From an uncultured Pseudomonadota bacterium (GTDB lineage Bacteria; Pseudomonadota; Gammaproteobacteria; Ga0077536), in the NCBI GenBank assembly GCA_903825645.1, contig CAIKBL010000069.1, forward strand, positions 1 to 64,000: a stretch of DNA of 64,000 bases, read 5' to 3'. Shown here one piece after another: positions 37,770-45,089 of this stretch (positions are counted from its first letter, which is position 1; every line of letters starts with the position of its first letter). The position numbers and the translations under genes were made by a program. The notes beneath the pieces are model-generated. The model was not told the DNA's origin. It did no database searches and worked only from the letters and a program-made list of their open reading frames with translations.

Positions 37770-38614
37770 ACGTTCAATCCGGTGTGATACGGCGCCTCTC
37801 GGGGCGCCTTGCCGCGGCAGGTACGTTACTGCTGGCGGTTTGTTCGCAGGCCTCGGCGGCGCCCGAATTGCGGGTTTGCTTACTTGCCCATAGCCCGCCC
37901 TATGCCTCGCGCGACGAGGACAAGGGCTTTGATCTGGACGTGGCGCGCGAGGTGGCGACCAAGCTGGGTCGATCCTTGCAGCCGGTCTGGACCGATAATC
38001 CCGTTGCCATTCAGGAAATCGAGGACAGTAATATCCCGCTCCGCCGATTGACGAAGGGGGCGTGTGACGCCATTTTGAGTGTGCCAAGTCCTGCCAAGGA
38101 TACGCTCAAGGAGTACCCTGCTCTCGCGCTTGGCGCGCCCTATTACGGCGCTGCGTTTGAACTCATCGGCGTGGCCGGTACGCCGCCGTATCTCAAAGAT
38201 CTGCATGAAAAACAGGTCGCTATTCAGGCCCAGACGATCGCGAGTTTTGCGATCGCGATCTTGCAAGGGAAGCAGCGCACCTATTTTTCGCCACGTGCGG
38301 CCCTTGAGGGGGTTCAGCGCGGAGAGGCGGCCGCAGGCTTGTTGTGGGGACCCACGGCCGGTTGGGAGCTGCAGCAGTCGCCGAAGCTGGCGCTCGAGAT
38401 TGCTAAGGGTTACGAGCCGCCCCCGGCGCTAGCGTGGAATCTTTGTGTGGCGACGAGAGACAAAGACGCAGCACTTCGTGAGGCACTCGACGGTGTGCTC
38501 CGGGAAATGACCGCGGCTGGACGGCTCCAGGCGCTGGCAGCACGGTATGGGATGCCGTGGCATGCGCCATTCGCCACGACCTACAGTCTCACTGAAATTA
38601 ATAAGCTGCGTTAA
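37766..38614 (+). CDS. Periplasmic binding protein of MxaJ/XoxJ type
   Basis: A 282-residue SBP_bac_3-like protein with a signal peptide (AAAGTLLLAVCSQASA) and two lobes ending with GMPWHAPFATTYSLTEINKLR. The GTG at 37766 overlaps the stop of the PQQ dehydrogenase by 4 bp (GTGA), indicating translational coupling. Genes in this position beside PQQ dehydrogenases are MxaJ/XoxJ homologues, needed for dehydrogenase maturation or activation. No ABC permease or ATPase gene is nearby, so a transport role is unlikely. Confidence 0.8.
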   Translation: MNVQSGVIRRLSGRLAAAGTLLLAVCSQASAAPELRVCLLAHSPPYASRDEDKGFDLDVAREVATKLGRSLQPVWTDNPVAIQEIEDSNIPLRRLTKGACDAILSVPSPAKDTLKEYPALALGAPYYGAAFELIGVAGTPPYLKDLHEKQVAIQAQTIASFAIAILQGKQRTYFSPRAALEGVQRGEAAAGLLWGPTAGWELQQSPKLALEIAKGYEPPPALAWNLCVATRDKDAALREALDGVLREMTAAGRLQALAARYGMPWHAPFATTYSLTEINKLR

Positions 38615-38616
38615 AG

Positions 38617-38654
38617 AGCTGCTCTCTGGCGGCGCAGGTCGCCAGAGAGCAGCT
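38617..38654. terminator. 15-bp hairpin between convergent genes
   Basis: AGCTGCTCTCTGGCG (38617-38631) pairs perfectly with its complement at 38640-38654 around an 8-nt loop. It can terminate both the PQQ operon and the alpha/beta hydrolase gene, although T-runs are short. Confidence 0.75.
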
Positions 38655-38680
38655 TAATGTTGCGCACCGCCAAGCGGTGT

Positions 38681-39475
38681 TTAGGCAAACTGGGCGAGGA
38701 ACCCGCGCAAATCGCGATTGAAGTCTGACGGTTTTTCAAGCTGGCAGAAGTGCCCGACGTCAGCGTAGATCTTTATTTTCGCGTTGGGGATATGGTCGGC
38801 GAGTATCTGGTTAAGCGCCACGGTCGTTGCGCCATCTTCGGTGCCTGCGATGATCAGCGTCGGCTGCTGGATGTCCTTCAGCCGGTCGGTGATGTTCCAG
38901 TTGAACGGGCCCTGTGGATCCGTCGCGCTCGCAAAGAAAACCTGTTCGCTGAAGTTTGTCGGGGTCCGAAAGCAGCCTTCCAAGAAGGCAAGAACCTCGG
39001 GTCGTTCGGCTTTGGTTTTAGCTGCGACGGACGCGTTGAGTAGACCGCCAAAAACCGCTCGCCAATCCTTCTGCATCGCTTCTGCCGCTGCGGGATCCAT
39101 CGTGGCGGCCATGTTGGTCGCACTGCTGAGGATCAGATTGCCCAGCACTCTTTGCGGGTAATCCAGGCTGGTTTGCATTGCAATCATCCCACCGATTGAG
39201 TTCCCGACGAGCACGGCACGCTCGATTCCGGCATCATCGAGAATGGCCGCAACGTCTGCCGCATTTTCGCTGATCGCGTAGCCGCTGGCAGGTTTGTCGG
39301 ACAACCCGTGGCCTCGGTGATCGACCACCAGACAGCGGTGCGTTTGTGAAAATTCAAACAGCTGGTTGGACCAGATGTAGCGGTTGGTTGTCCACGGATG
39401 GAGAAAGACGATCGGCAAACCTTGGCCGAAACTTTCGTAATAGACGTTGACACCTTTGCGATGGATGGTGGGCAT
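38681..39475 (-). CDS. Alpha/beta-fold hydrolase
   Basis: A 264-residue hydrolase with the nucleophile elbow GNSIGG (Ser93), Asp214 in IIAGTEDGATT and His242 in DVGHFCQLE. The FLHPWTTNRYIW segment holds the oxyanion region (HPW). It resembles 3-oxoadipate enol-lactonase and related ester or lactone hydrolases. In this island it is the natural candidate to open a lactone formed by the Baeyer-Villiger enzyme. It is divergent from the thioredoxin-fold gene. Confidence 0.85.
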   Translation of the reverse strand: MPTIHRKGVNVYYESFGQGLPIVFLHPWTTNRYIWSNQLFEFSQTHRCLVVDHRGHGLSDKPASGYAISENAADVAAILDDAGIERAVLVGNSIGGMIAMQTSLDYPQRVLGNLILSSATNMAATMDPAAAEAMQKDWRAVFGGLLNASVAAKTKAERPEVLAFLEGCFRTPTNFSEQVFFASATDPQGPFNWNITDRLKDIQQPTLIIAGTEDGATTVALNQILADHIPNAKIKIYADVGHFCQLEKPSDFNRDLRGFLAQFA

Positions 39476-39605
39476 GGCAGATTAACCTCTTAACAGGATT
39501 AGATTGAACAGGCGTCTCCGATGATAACGGACATCACCCCGCCTGAAACAGGTGGCCCCTAACTCTGGCTATACTGTGCGCAAGCCCGTAGATGAGGAAT
39601 CAACG

Positions 39606-41045
39606 ATGTCGATTTCCCCGGAACTGTCTGACGGCCTGGTCGCCGTGGTCAAGCAAGACTGTCCCACTTGTCTTTTGGTGGACCCGGTCCTGCAAGAAAT
39701 AGAGCGTGCGGGGCTTGGGCTCACCGTGTGTGTCCAGGATGATCTGGATTTTTCGAAGGCGACGCGCATCCTTGATGATCGCAATCTGGAACATTCTTTT
39801 GGCCTAGGCATCGAAACTGTCCCTACCCTGCTTCGAATGGCGGCAGGTCGTGAGGTGGGTCGTGTCGTCGGCTGGGACCGCAAGGCATGGGCGGCGCTTT
39901 GCGGTATGGCGACGTTAGGCGAGGGTCTTCCCGCGTATCGACCTGGGTGCGGATCGAAATCTGTAGAGCCCGGGATTGTTGAGCAACTGGCCGTTCGTTT
40001 CGGCGATGTGGGGATGCAGGCACGTCGGATAGCGGTACCACCCCTCGAGGACGACATCGAACTTTGTTTCGACCGTGGCTGGAGCGATGGCTTGCCGCTG
40101 GTCCCGCCTACCGAAGTACGGGTCTATCGCATGCTGCAGGGGACGCGCCGGCCACCCGGCGAAATTCTCGGACTCGTGCCGCCCAACTTGTCGCCCTGCA
40201 CCATTGAAAAAGTCGCCATCAATGCGGTGATGGCGGGCTGCAAGCCCGAATATCTTCCCGTTGTGATCGGCGCCGTTGAGGCGGCGCTCGATCCCGTTTT
40301 TTGCCTGCACGGGTTGCTTGCCACGACTTGGTTTTCCGCCCCCATGATCATTGTTAACGGACCTGTGCGGGAGCGCATTGGCATGAATTGGCGCGGGAAT
40401 GTGCTCGGCCAGGGTAATCGCGCGAACGCGACCATCGGCCGCGCCCTGCAATTGGTGGTCCGTAATGTCGGTGGTGGTCGTCCCCAAGAGGCGGACCAGT
40501 CAACCTTCGGAACCCCCGCTAAATACACCTTTTGTTTTGCCGAGGATGAGGCGACCTCGTGGGAGACACTGGCCGAAACGCGCGGTTTCGACCGGGCGCA
40601 ATCCTGTGTGACCCTCTTCAGCGCAGATGGCCCGCTCGGCTGTGCCGATCAGAAATCCCGCGAGCCTGCAGCGCTGATCTATTCCTTGGCCGGGAGCTTA
40701 CGAGCGGTGACGCATGTCGACGTGGCCAATGCGGCCGATGCGGTGGTCGTCATCGGCCCTGAGCACGGCCGCGTTTTCGATGCGGCGGGTTGGCGAAAGG
40801 AAGAGGTTCTCCAGGCCTTGCATTCAGCGCTGCACATCGCGGGTGTCGATCTGGGCATGGGCACGGATGCTGCGGCGCCAGTCGTGCAGGCGGGCGCCAA
40901 AAGCACACGACCGAAATTCAGACCCGAGGGGTTGACACTGGTCCGCGCAGGCGGCGAGGCCGGTCTTTTTTCCGCTATCATTCCGGGATGGTTGATGAAG
41001 GGATCGCTTGGTACAGATCCCGTCAGCAAGGAGATTACGCCATGA
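39606..41045 (+). CDS. Thioredoxin-fold protein paired with the UGSC selenoprotein
   Basis: A 479-residue protein with an N-terminal thioredoxin-like domain (CPTC at residues 18-21 counted from ATG 39606; cis-Pro in TVPTLLR) and a large C-terminal domain of unknown fold containing GWSDGLPLVPPTE, NRANATIGRAL and FSADGPLGCADQKS. ATG 39606, preceded by GAGGAATC, is preferred to the longer frame from 39552. Its stop codon overlaps the start of the selenoprotein (ATGA), so the two are translated together. I infer that it reduces, or works in a complex with, the selenoprotein. No cofactor-binding motif is recognised in the C-terminal domain. Confidence 0.8.
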   Translation: MSISPELSDGLVAVVKQDCPTCLLVDPVLQEIERAGLGLTVCVQDDLDFSKATRILDDRNLEHSFGLGIETVPTLLRMAAGREVGRVVGWDRKAWAALCGMATLGEGLPAYRPGCGSKSVEPGIVEQLAVRFGDVGMQARRIAVPPLEDDIELCFDRGWSDGLPLVPPTEVRVYRMLQGTRRPPGEILGLVPPNLSPCTIEKVAINAVMAGCKPEYLPVVIGAVEAALDPVFCLHGLLATTWFSAPMIIVNGPVRERIGMNWRGNVLGQGNRANATIGRALQLVVRNVGGGRPQEADQSTFGTPAKYTFCFAEDEATSWETLAETRGFDRAQSCVTLFSADGPLGCADQKSREPAALIYSLAGSLRAVTHVDVANAADAVVVIGPEHGRVFDAAGWRKEEVLQALHSALHIAGVDLGMGTDAAAPVVQAGAKSTRPKFRPEGLTLVRAGGEAGLFSAIIPGWLMKGSLGTDPVSKEITP

Positions 41046-41560
41046 CTTCAATTTTACTCGATCCGACGGGGGAGCTTGACCCAGTCAAAAGGTTGCCACG
41101 GCGTAAGCCGGCAAGCCTCGCCAATCTGACGGTGGCACTGCTCGATATATCAAAGTCGCGAGGAGACGTGTTCCTGAATCGTCTCGATGAGCTGTTTAAA
41201 GCGCAGGGCATTCGGACCCGACGCTATAAGAAACCGACCTTTACGCGCCCTGCGCCGGTTGCGTTGCTGCAGGCAATCGCTAGCCAATGCGATGTGGTGG
41301 TGGAAGGGCTGGCCGACTGAGGCTCTTGTACGTCGTGCAGTTTGCATGACATCAAGGAGCTCGACAGTCGCGGAATCCCGGGCGGTTTTGTCGCCTCTGA
41401 TGTTTTCCGCACGGCCGCGCAGTCGCAGGGGGACGCCTTTGGTTTTCATCCTGATGCCCTGTTCGTCGCACATCCCATCCAAGATCGCACCGACGCGGAG
41501 CTCTGCAGACTCGCGGAAAACGCCTTCGAGGCCGTTCGGGCGCTGGTTTGTACGGAGTGA
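41042..41560 (+). CDS. UGSC-family selenoprotein (in-frame UGA read as selenocysteine)
   Basis: ATG 41042 opens a frame that meets UGA at 41318-41320 after 92 codons, then continues without another stop to UGA 41558-41560, giving 172 residues with selenocysteine at position 93. The residues around it read EGLAD-U-GSCTSCSLHD: the UGSC motif for which the family is named, followed by a CxxC. The downstream 79 residues (IPGGFVASDVF, FGFHPDALFVAHPIQD, LAENAFEAV) are clearly coding and lack their own ribosome binding site. A SECIS-like hairpin sits at 41332-41350. The family is known mainly from marine and environmental selenoproteomes; the reaction is unknown, probably thiol or selenol redox. A Sec-insertion system must be encoded elsewhere. 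Confidence 0.88.
41332..41350 (+). promoter_or_regulatory. Bacterial SECIS element
   Basis: GTCGTGCA (41332-41339) pairs with TGCATGAC (41343-41350) over 8 bp with one G-U, leaving the apical loop GUU. The loop starts 20 nt after the UGA codon. Bacterial SECIS elements need a stem-loop with a G in the first two loop positions about 16-37 nt after UGA, so this fits well. Confidence 0.75.
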
Positions 41561-42003
41561 TTTCCGGAGGTTAAGGGGTGAGAAGCCCTGCCGTGGCTGG
41601 GCTTATTGGCCCAGCGCGATGTTGACCCGGCCAGTATCGCGTGTGCTGTGCCGTTCACAGCCACGCGATCCCACGATTCGGACCGAGAGATGATTTGCGC
41701 ATGATCGCGACGGCATCGGAATCTCCTTGCCGTCGCCTATGGATTTCTTCATAAATTCAGCTTTGCCGGGTGCCATTCGGCTCCCCGCGATGTCGGCGTA
41801 GGCGCCGTGCGCGGACCGCACGTCACGTTGACAATCTCAGAGCAAACGCGAGCGCGCCGGTTCGTCGTAGCGGATACAGGTGATTCCCCCGCGTCAGCCG
41901 TGTAGGATTTCAGTGCGCCGCGCGCGCATCTCTACAGGGTGCCATGCGCTGAGGACCCACCCTATACTCGAAGATTGTCCCGTTCGTTTTAAAAGGAACC
42001 TGC
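41561..42003. other. 440 bp with no convincing gene
   Basis: A minus-strand frame at 41603-41821 (ending …DTGRVNIALGQ) is open but has an interrupted upstream reading and no recognised family; it may be a gene remnant. No promoter for the CoA-transferase is obvious. Confidence 0.35.
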
Positions 42004-43263
42004 ATGACAGCCACTGCGTCGCCGATAAAAAAAATGCTTTCCAATGTGAAGGTACTCGATTTCACCCAGTGGCTTGCCGGCCCTGCCGCGACCCGGCTGT
42101 TCGCCGATTTCGGTGCAGAAGTCATCAAAATCGAACGCACTCCAGATGGGGACAATGGGCGCAAGATTCATTTTGTCGCACCGGGGATCAGTGGATTTTT
42201 TCTCGCGGCCTGCGCCGGCAAGAAGAGCCTGGCCGTGGAATTTCGGAGTGACCAAGGGCGCGCGCTCATCCACGAACTGGTTCGTCAGACGGACGTTGTC
42301 ATCGAAAACTATAGCCCCGGAGTGATGGCTAAATACGGATTCGATTACGCGACCCTCAAGGAAATTAATCCCAAGCTCATCATGTGTTCGATTTCGGGTT
42401 TCGGCCAGGAGGGGCCATACGCCAATTTTACGAGCTTCGACATCATCGCCCAGGCGCAAAGCGGGGTGATGTCAATGACGGGTGATCCGGATGGCCCTCC
42501 CCAGTATGTCGGTAATTATTTCGGGGATCCGAATGCCGGCGTTCACGCTGCCGTCGCGATTTGCGCCGCGCTTTATCACCGTGCGTTACATGGTGAAGGA
42601 CAATACATTGATGTCTCACAGCTGGAGTCACTGGTTTATCTCGACTACATCAATTTCCCCCTTTCCATGATGACGGGCGGTCGTTTGACTCCGAAGCGCT
42701 TTGGCGGCGATTTTTTCTCGATCTGTCCCTACGGTGTTTATCGTTCTAAGGAAGGCTATATCGTTTTCGCGGTTGCCGAACATCAGTGGGGCCAATTAGT
42801 TCGCGCCATGGGTATGCCAGAATTGGAGACAGATGAGCGATATGCGACTCAGGTGGCGCGATGTGCCCGCCGTCCCGAGGTGCGCGCCTATATTGAGGCG
42901 TGGTTACAGACTTTTCCGGACGATGCCACCCCGCTTCGCCTGCTCGCGGAAGCGCGAGTTCCTTCCGCTCCAATCCTTGATATCGATCAGGTGCCGGAAC
43001 ATCCACAAATCAAGGCACGTCATCTTTTCCAAGACTTGCCACACCCCGAACTCGGTACGACCCCGGTCGCGCGTTCCCCTTTCCAGCTCTCGTCGATGGA
43101 GATGTCGATCCCCTTCCGGGCGCCCTATCTCGGTGAGCACAACGAGGAGATCCTGCAAGAGCGCCTAGGCTTCAGCTCGACGAAGCTTGCGGCACTCTAT
43201 GCCGAAGGGGTGATCGTCCAGGATAAACAGGTCAAGGTTCTCCGCGACGCGGGAAAACTCTGA
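42004..43263 (+). CDS. Class III CoA-transferase (CaiB/BaiF family)
   Basis: A 419-residue protein with LDFTQWLAGPAATRLFADFGAEVIKIE at the N-terminus and the catalytic Asp175 in NYFGDPNAGVHAAVAI, matching formyl-CoA transferase-like CaiB/BaiF enzymes that move CoA between carboxylic acids. AAAGGAACC precedes the ATG. In the island it would activate the acid released after ring opening. The true CoA donor and acceptor are unknown. Confidence 0.9.
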   Translation: MTATASPIKKMLSNVKVLDFTQWLAGPAATRLFADFGAEVIKIERTPDGDNGRKIHFVAPGISGFFLAACAGKKSLAVEFRSDQGRALIHELVRQTDVVIENYSPGVMAKYGFDYATLKEINPKLIMCSISGFGQEGPYANFTSFDIIAQAQSGVMSMTGDPDGPPQYVGNYFGDPNAGVHAAVAICAALYHRALHGEGQYIDVSQLESLVYLDYINFPLSMMTGGRLTPKRFGGDFFSICPYGVYRSKEGYIVFAVAEHQWGQLVRAMGMPELETDERYATQVARCARRPEVRAYIEAWLQTFPDDATPLRLLAEARVPSAPILDIDQVPEHPQIKARHLFQDLPHPELGTTPVARSPFQLSSMEMSIPFRAPYLGEHNEEILQERLGFSSTKLAALYAEGVIVQDKQVKVLRDAGKL

Positions 43264-43349
43264 CCGGGTGCTGAATGCCGGGAGAGCCAGCGCTTGCCGA
43301 TTTGCAGCCCGCTATTCTATTTTTCGACGCAGGCGCGATGGTGGGCGCC

Positions 43350-43826
43350 TTACCGACGGGGCGATATGGGCGGACGGGTAAGGGCGGACATCGCAGTTGC
43401 CAGCGTGGTTCGTAAGGGGTATTGGGCGCGGTCCGATTTCAGCTCAACGGAATGACCATCCGGATCTAGCACATAGACCGAAGTGCCGAAACCGGTCGCG
43501 CCATAAAGCTCAACGGGCCCAAAGGTAATGGTCACGTCGTGGGCGCGCAGATGCGTTTCGACGGGCGCCAAATCGCCTAGCAGGAGAAAACAAACATGGT
43601 CGAGACCGCGTGTCGCGGGCGTGGCAAGCACGGTGCCGGCGGGCAACACCTGCAGATCAAGCAGATGACGCCCACAACGGAGCTGATAAATCCCCGCATC
43701 CTCGATGACCCGTTCGAGAACCATGCCGAGAATTCGGGTGTAAAAATCAAGGCTGCGGGAGATATCGGTGACTTTGAGCACGACATGATCGAGGCCATGA
43801 TACGTAATGGGACAGGTCAGCGACAT
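43350..43826 (-). CDS. VOC-family (glyoxalase/extradiol dioxygenase-like) protein
   Basis: A 158-residue vicinal-oxygen-chelate protein with two beta-alpha-beta modules: GLDHVVLKVTDISRSLDFYTRILGM, then GLDHVCFLLLGD, and the closing YVLDPDGHSVELKS. His14, the second DH and the Glu in VELKS are probable metal ligands. ATG 43826 is preferred to 43844. It could be a glyoxalase, fosfomycin-resistance-like protein or ring-cleavage dioxygenase; being in a catabolic island favours a degradative role but does not prove it. Confidence 0.8.
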   Translation of the reverse strand: MSLTCPITYHGLDHVVLKVTDISRSLDFYTRILGMVLERVIEDAGIYQLRCGRHLLDLQVLPAGTVLATPATRGLDHVCFLLLGDLAPVETHLRAHDVTITFGPVELYGATGFGTSVYVLDPDGHSVELKSDRAQYPLRTTLATAMSALTRPPISPRR

Positions 43827-43943
43827 GTGGTGTTCCTCGGGCAACGTAGTGTGTGATGCTACGAATTATCGGACAGAGGCTCAATAGGCAACAGCTTCCG
43901 CTATGCTAGCGCCGTGTTCCTTGGCGTAAGAATAAACTGGCCG

Positions 43944-45089
43944 ATGTCTGAACCTAACGTCACTGCGGCGCCCCTGGTCCTCCATGTCTTGCATCATCTG
44001 CGGATGGGCGGGATGGAGAATGGGCTGATAAACCTCATCAACCATATGGCACCCAACCGTTACCGGCACGCGATCGTGTGCATTGAAGACTATTCAGATT
44101 TTCGCGAGCGCATCCAGCGACCGGGCGTCGAGATCTACCCGTTACATCGCGCGCGATATGGCGTCTGGCATGTTCGTCGCCAGATCTATCAGTTGTGCCG
44201 GCAACTACGGCCGGCCTTGATTCACACGCGTAATCAATCAGGGTTAGATGCCCTGCTCCCTGCGCGTCTTGCGGGGATCCCTTGCGTGCACAGTGAGCAC
44301 GGCTGGGATGTCGATAATCTCAATGGCCATCGATGGAAACCGTTGCTACTGCGCCGTGTTCATCGTCCCTTGGTTAAGACTTACATCACGGTATCCAAAC
44401 ACCTAGAGCAATTTTTGGTCGAGGGTGTCGGTGTCCCCCCGGGGCGCATCACGCAGATTTACAATGGCGTCGACGTGGCGCGATTCGCGCCCAGCGCCGC
44501 GGCTGCGGACAATCTCCTGCCGGCAGATTTCAGTGTGGCGGGACGGTTTGTTATCGGCACGGTGGGCCGTGTCGAGGCTGTGAAGGATCAAGCGACGCTA
44601 TTGCGAGCCTTCGCCCATGTTTGCGGCCAACAGCCGGAAAGCCGGTTGGTCATCGCGGGGGACGGTCCGTTGCTGGCGGCGCTCAAGAACTTGGCTGCGA
44701 GTCTTGGCATTGCGGAGAAAACGGTTTTTCTCGGGGCGAGCGAGCGCGTTCCGGAAATCCTTCAACGGCTCGATGTCTTTGTATTGCCGTCCTTGAACGA
44801 AGGTATTTCGAACACCATTCTGGAATCGCTGGCGACCGCCTTGCCGGTAGTCGCAACCGCTGTCGGTGGCAATGGCGAGCTCGTCGAAGATCGTGTCAAT
44901 GGCCGATTATTTGCGAGCGGTGAAGATCGTGTCCTGGCTGACATCCTTCTGGAATACGCCCAATATTCTGCGCTGCGGGTACAACACGGCGCGGCCGCGC
45001 GGGCCATCGCGGTGGCGCGTTTTAGCCTCGCCGCCATGACGAACGGCTACGCTGCGGTTTATGACCAAGTACTGCAGCTGCGCCGTTAA
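43944..45089 (+). CDS. GT4 glycosyltransferase (TIGR03088-like, PEP-CTERM/EpsH1 type)
   Basis: A 381-residue GT-B glycosyltransferase. The N-terminal half has VLHVLHHLRMGGMENGLINLINHM and YRHAIVCIEDYSDFRERI, characteristic of the PEP-CTERM/EpsH1-associated family; the C-terminal half has IGTVGRVEAVKDQATLLRAF, AGDGPLL and LPSLNEGISNTILESLATALPVVAT, the GT4 nucleotide-sugar site with an E(x)nE-like motif. It probably adds a sugar to an exopolysaccharide precursor. No exosortase gene is in the window. ATG 43944 is preferred to GTG 43914. Confidence 0.85.
   Translation: MSEPNVTAAPLVLHVLHHLRMGGMENGLINLINHMAPNRYRHAIVCIEDYSDFRERIQRPGVEIYPLHRARYGVWHVRRQIYQLCRQLRPALIHTRNQSGLDALLPARLAGIPCVHSEHGWDVDNLNGHRWKPLLLRRVHRPLVKTYITVSKHLEQFLVEGVGVPPGRITQIYNGVDVARFAPSAAAADNLLPADFSVAGRFVIGTVGRVEAVKDQATLLRAFAHVCGQQPESRLVIAGDGPLLAALKNLAASLGIAEKTVFLGASERVPEILQRLDVFVLPSLNEGISNTILESLATALPVVATAVGGNGELVEDRVNGRLFASGEDRVLADILLEYAQYSALRVQHGAAARAIAVARFSLAAMTNGYAAVYDQVLQLRR

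Noticed and set aside
36126-38087. Long antisense frame (653 codons) over the PQQ dehydrogenase
   Set aside because: Rich in Arg, His and Pro, a typical shadow of a GC-rich gene with no family match.
41318-41320. UGA as the true end of a short protein
   Set aside because: The downstream frame is in phase, coding-like, follows the UGSC motif and is preceded by a SECIS hairpin.
41603-41821. Minus-strand frame ending in DTGRVNIALGQ
   Set aside because: Interrupted upstream by stops and no recognised family; possibly a remnant only.
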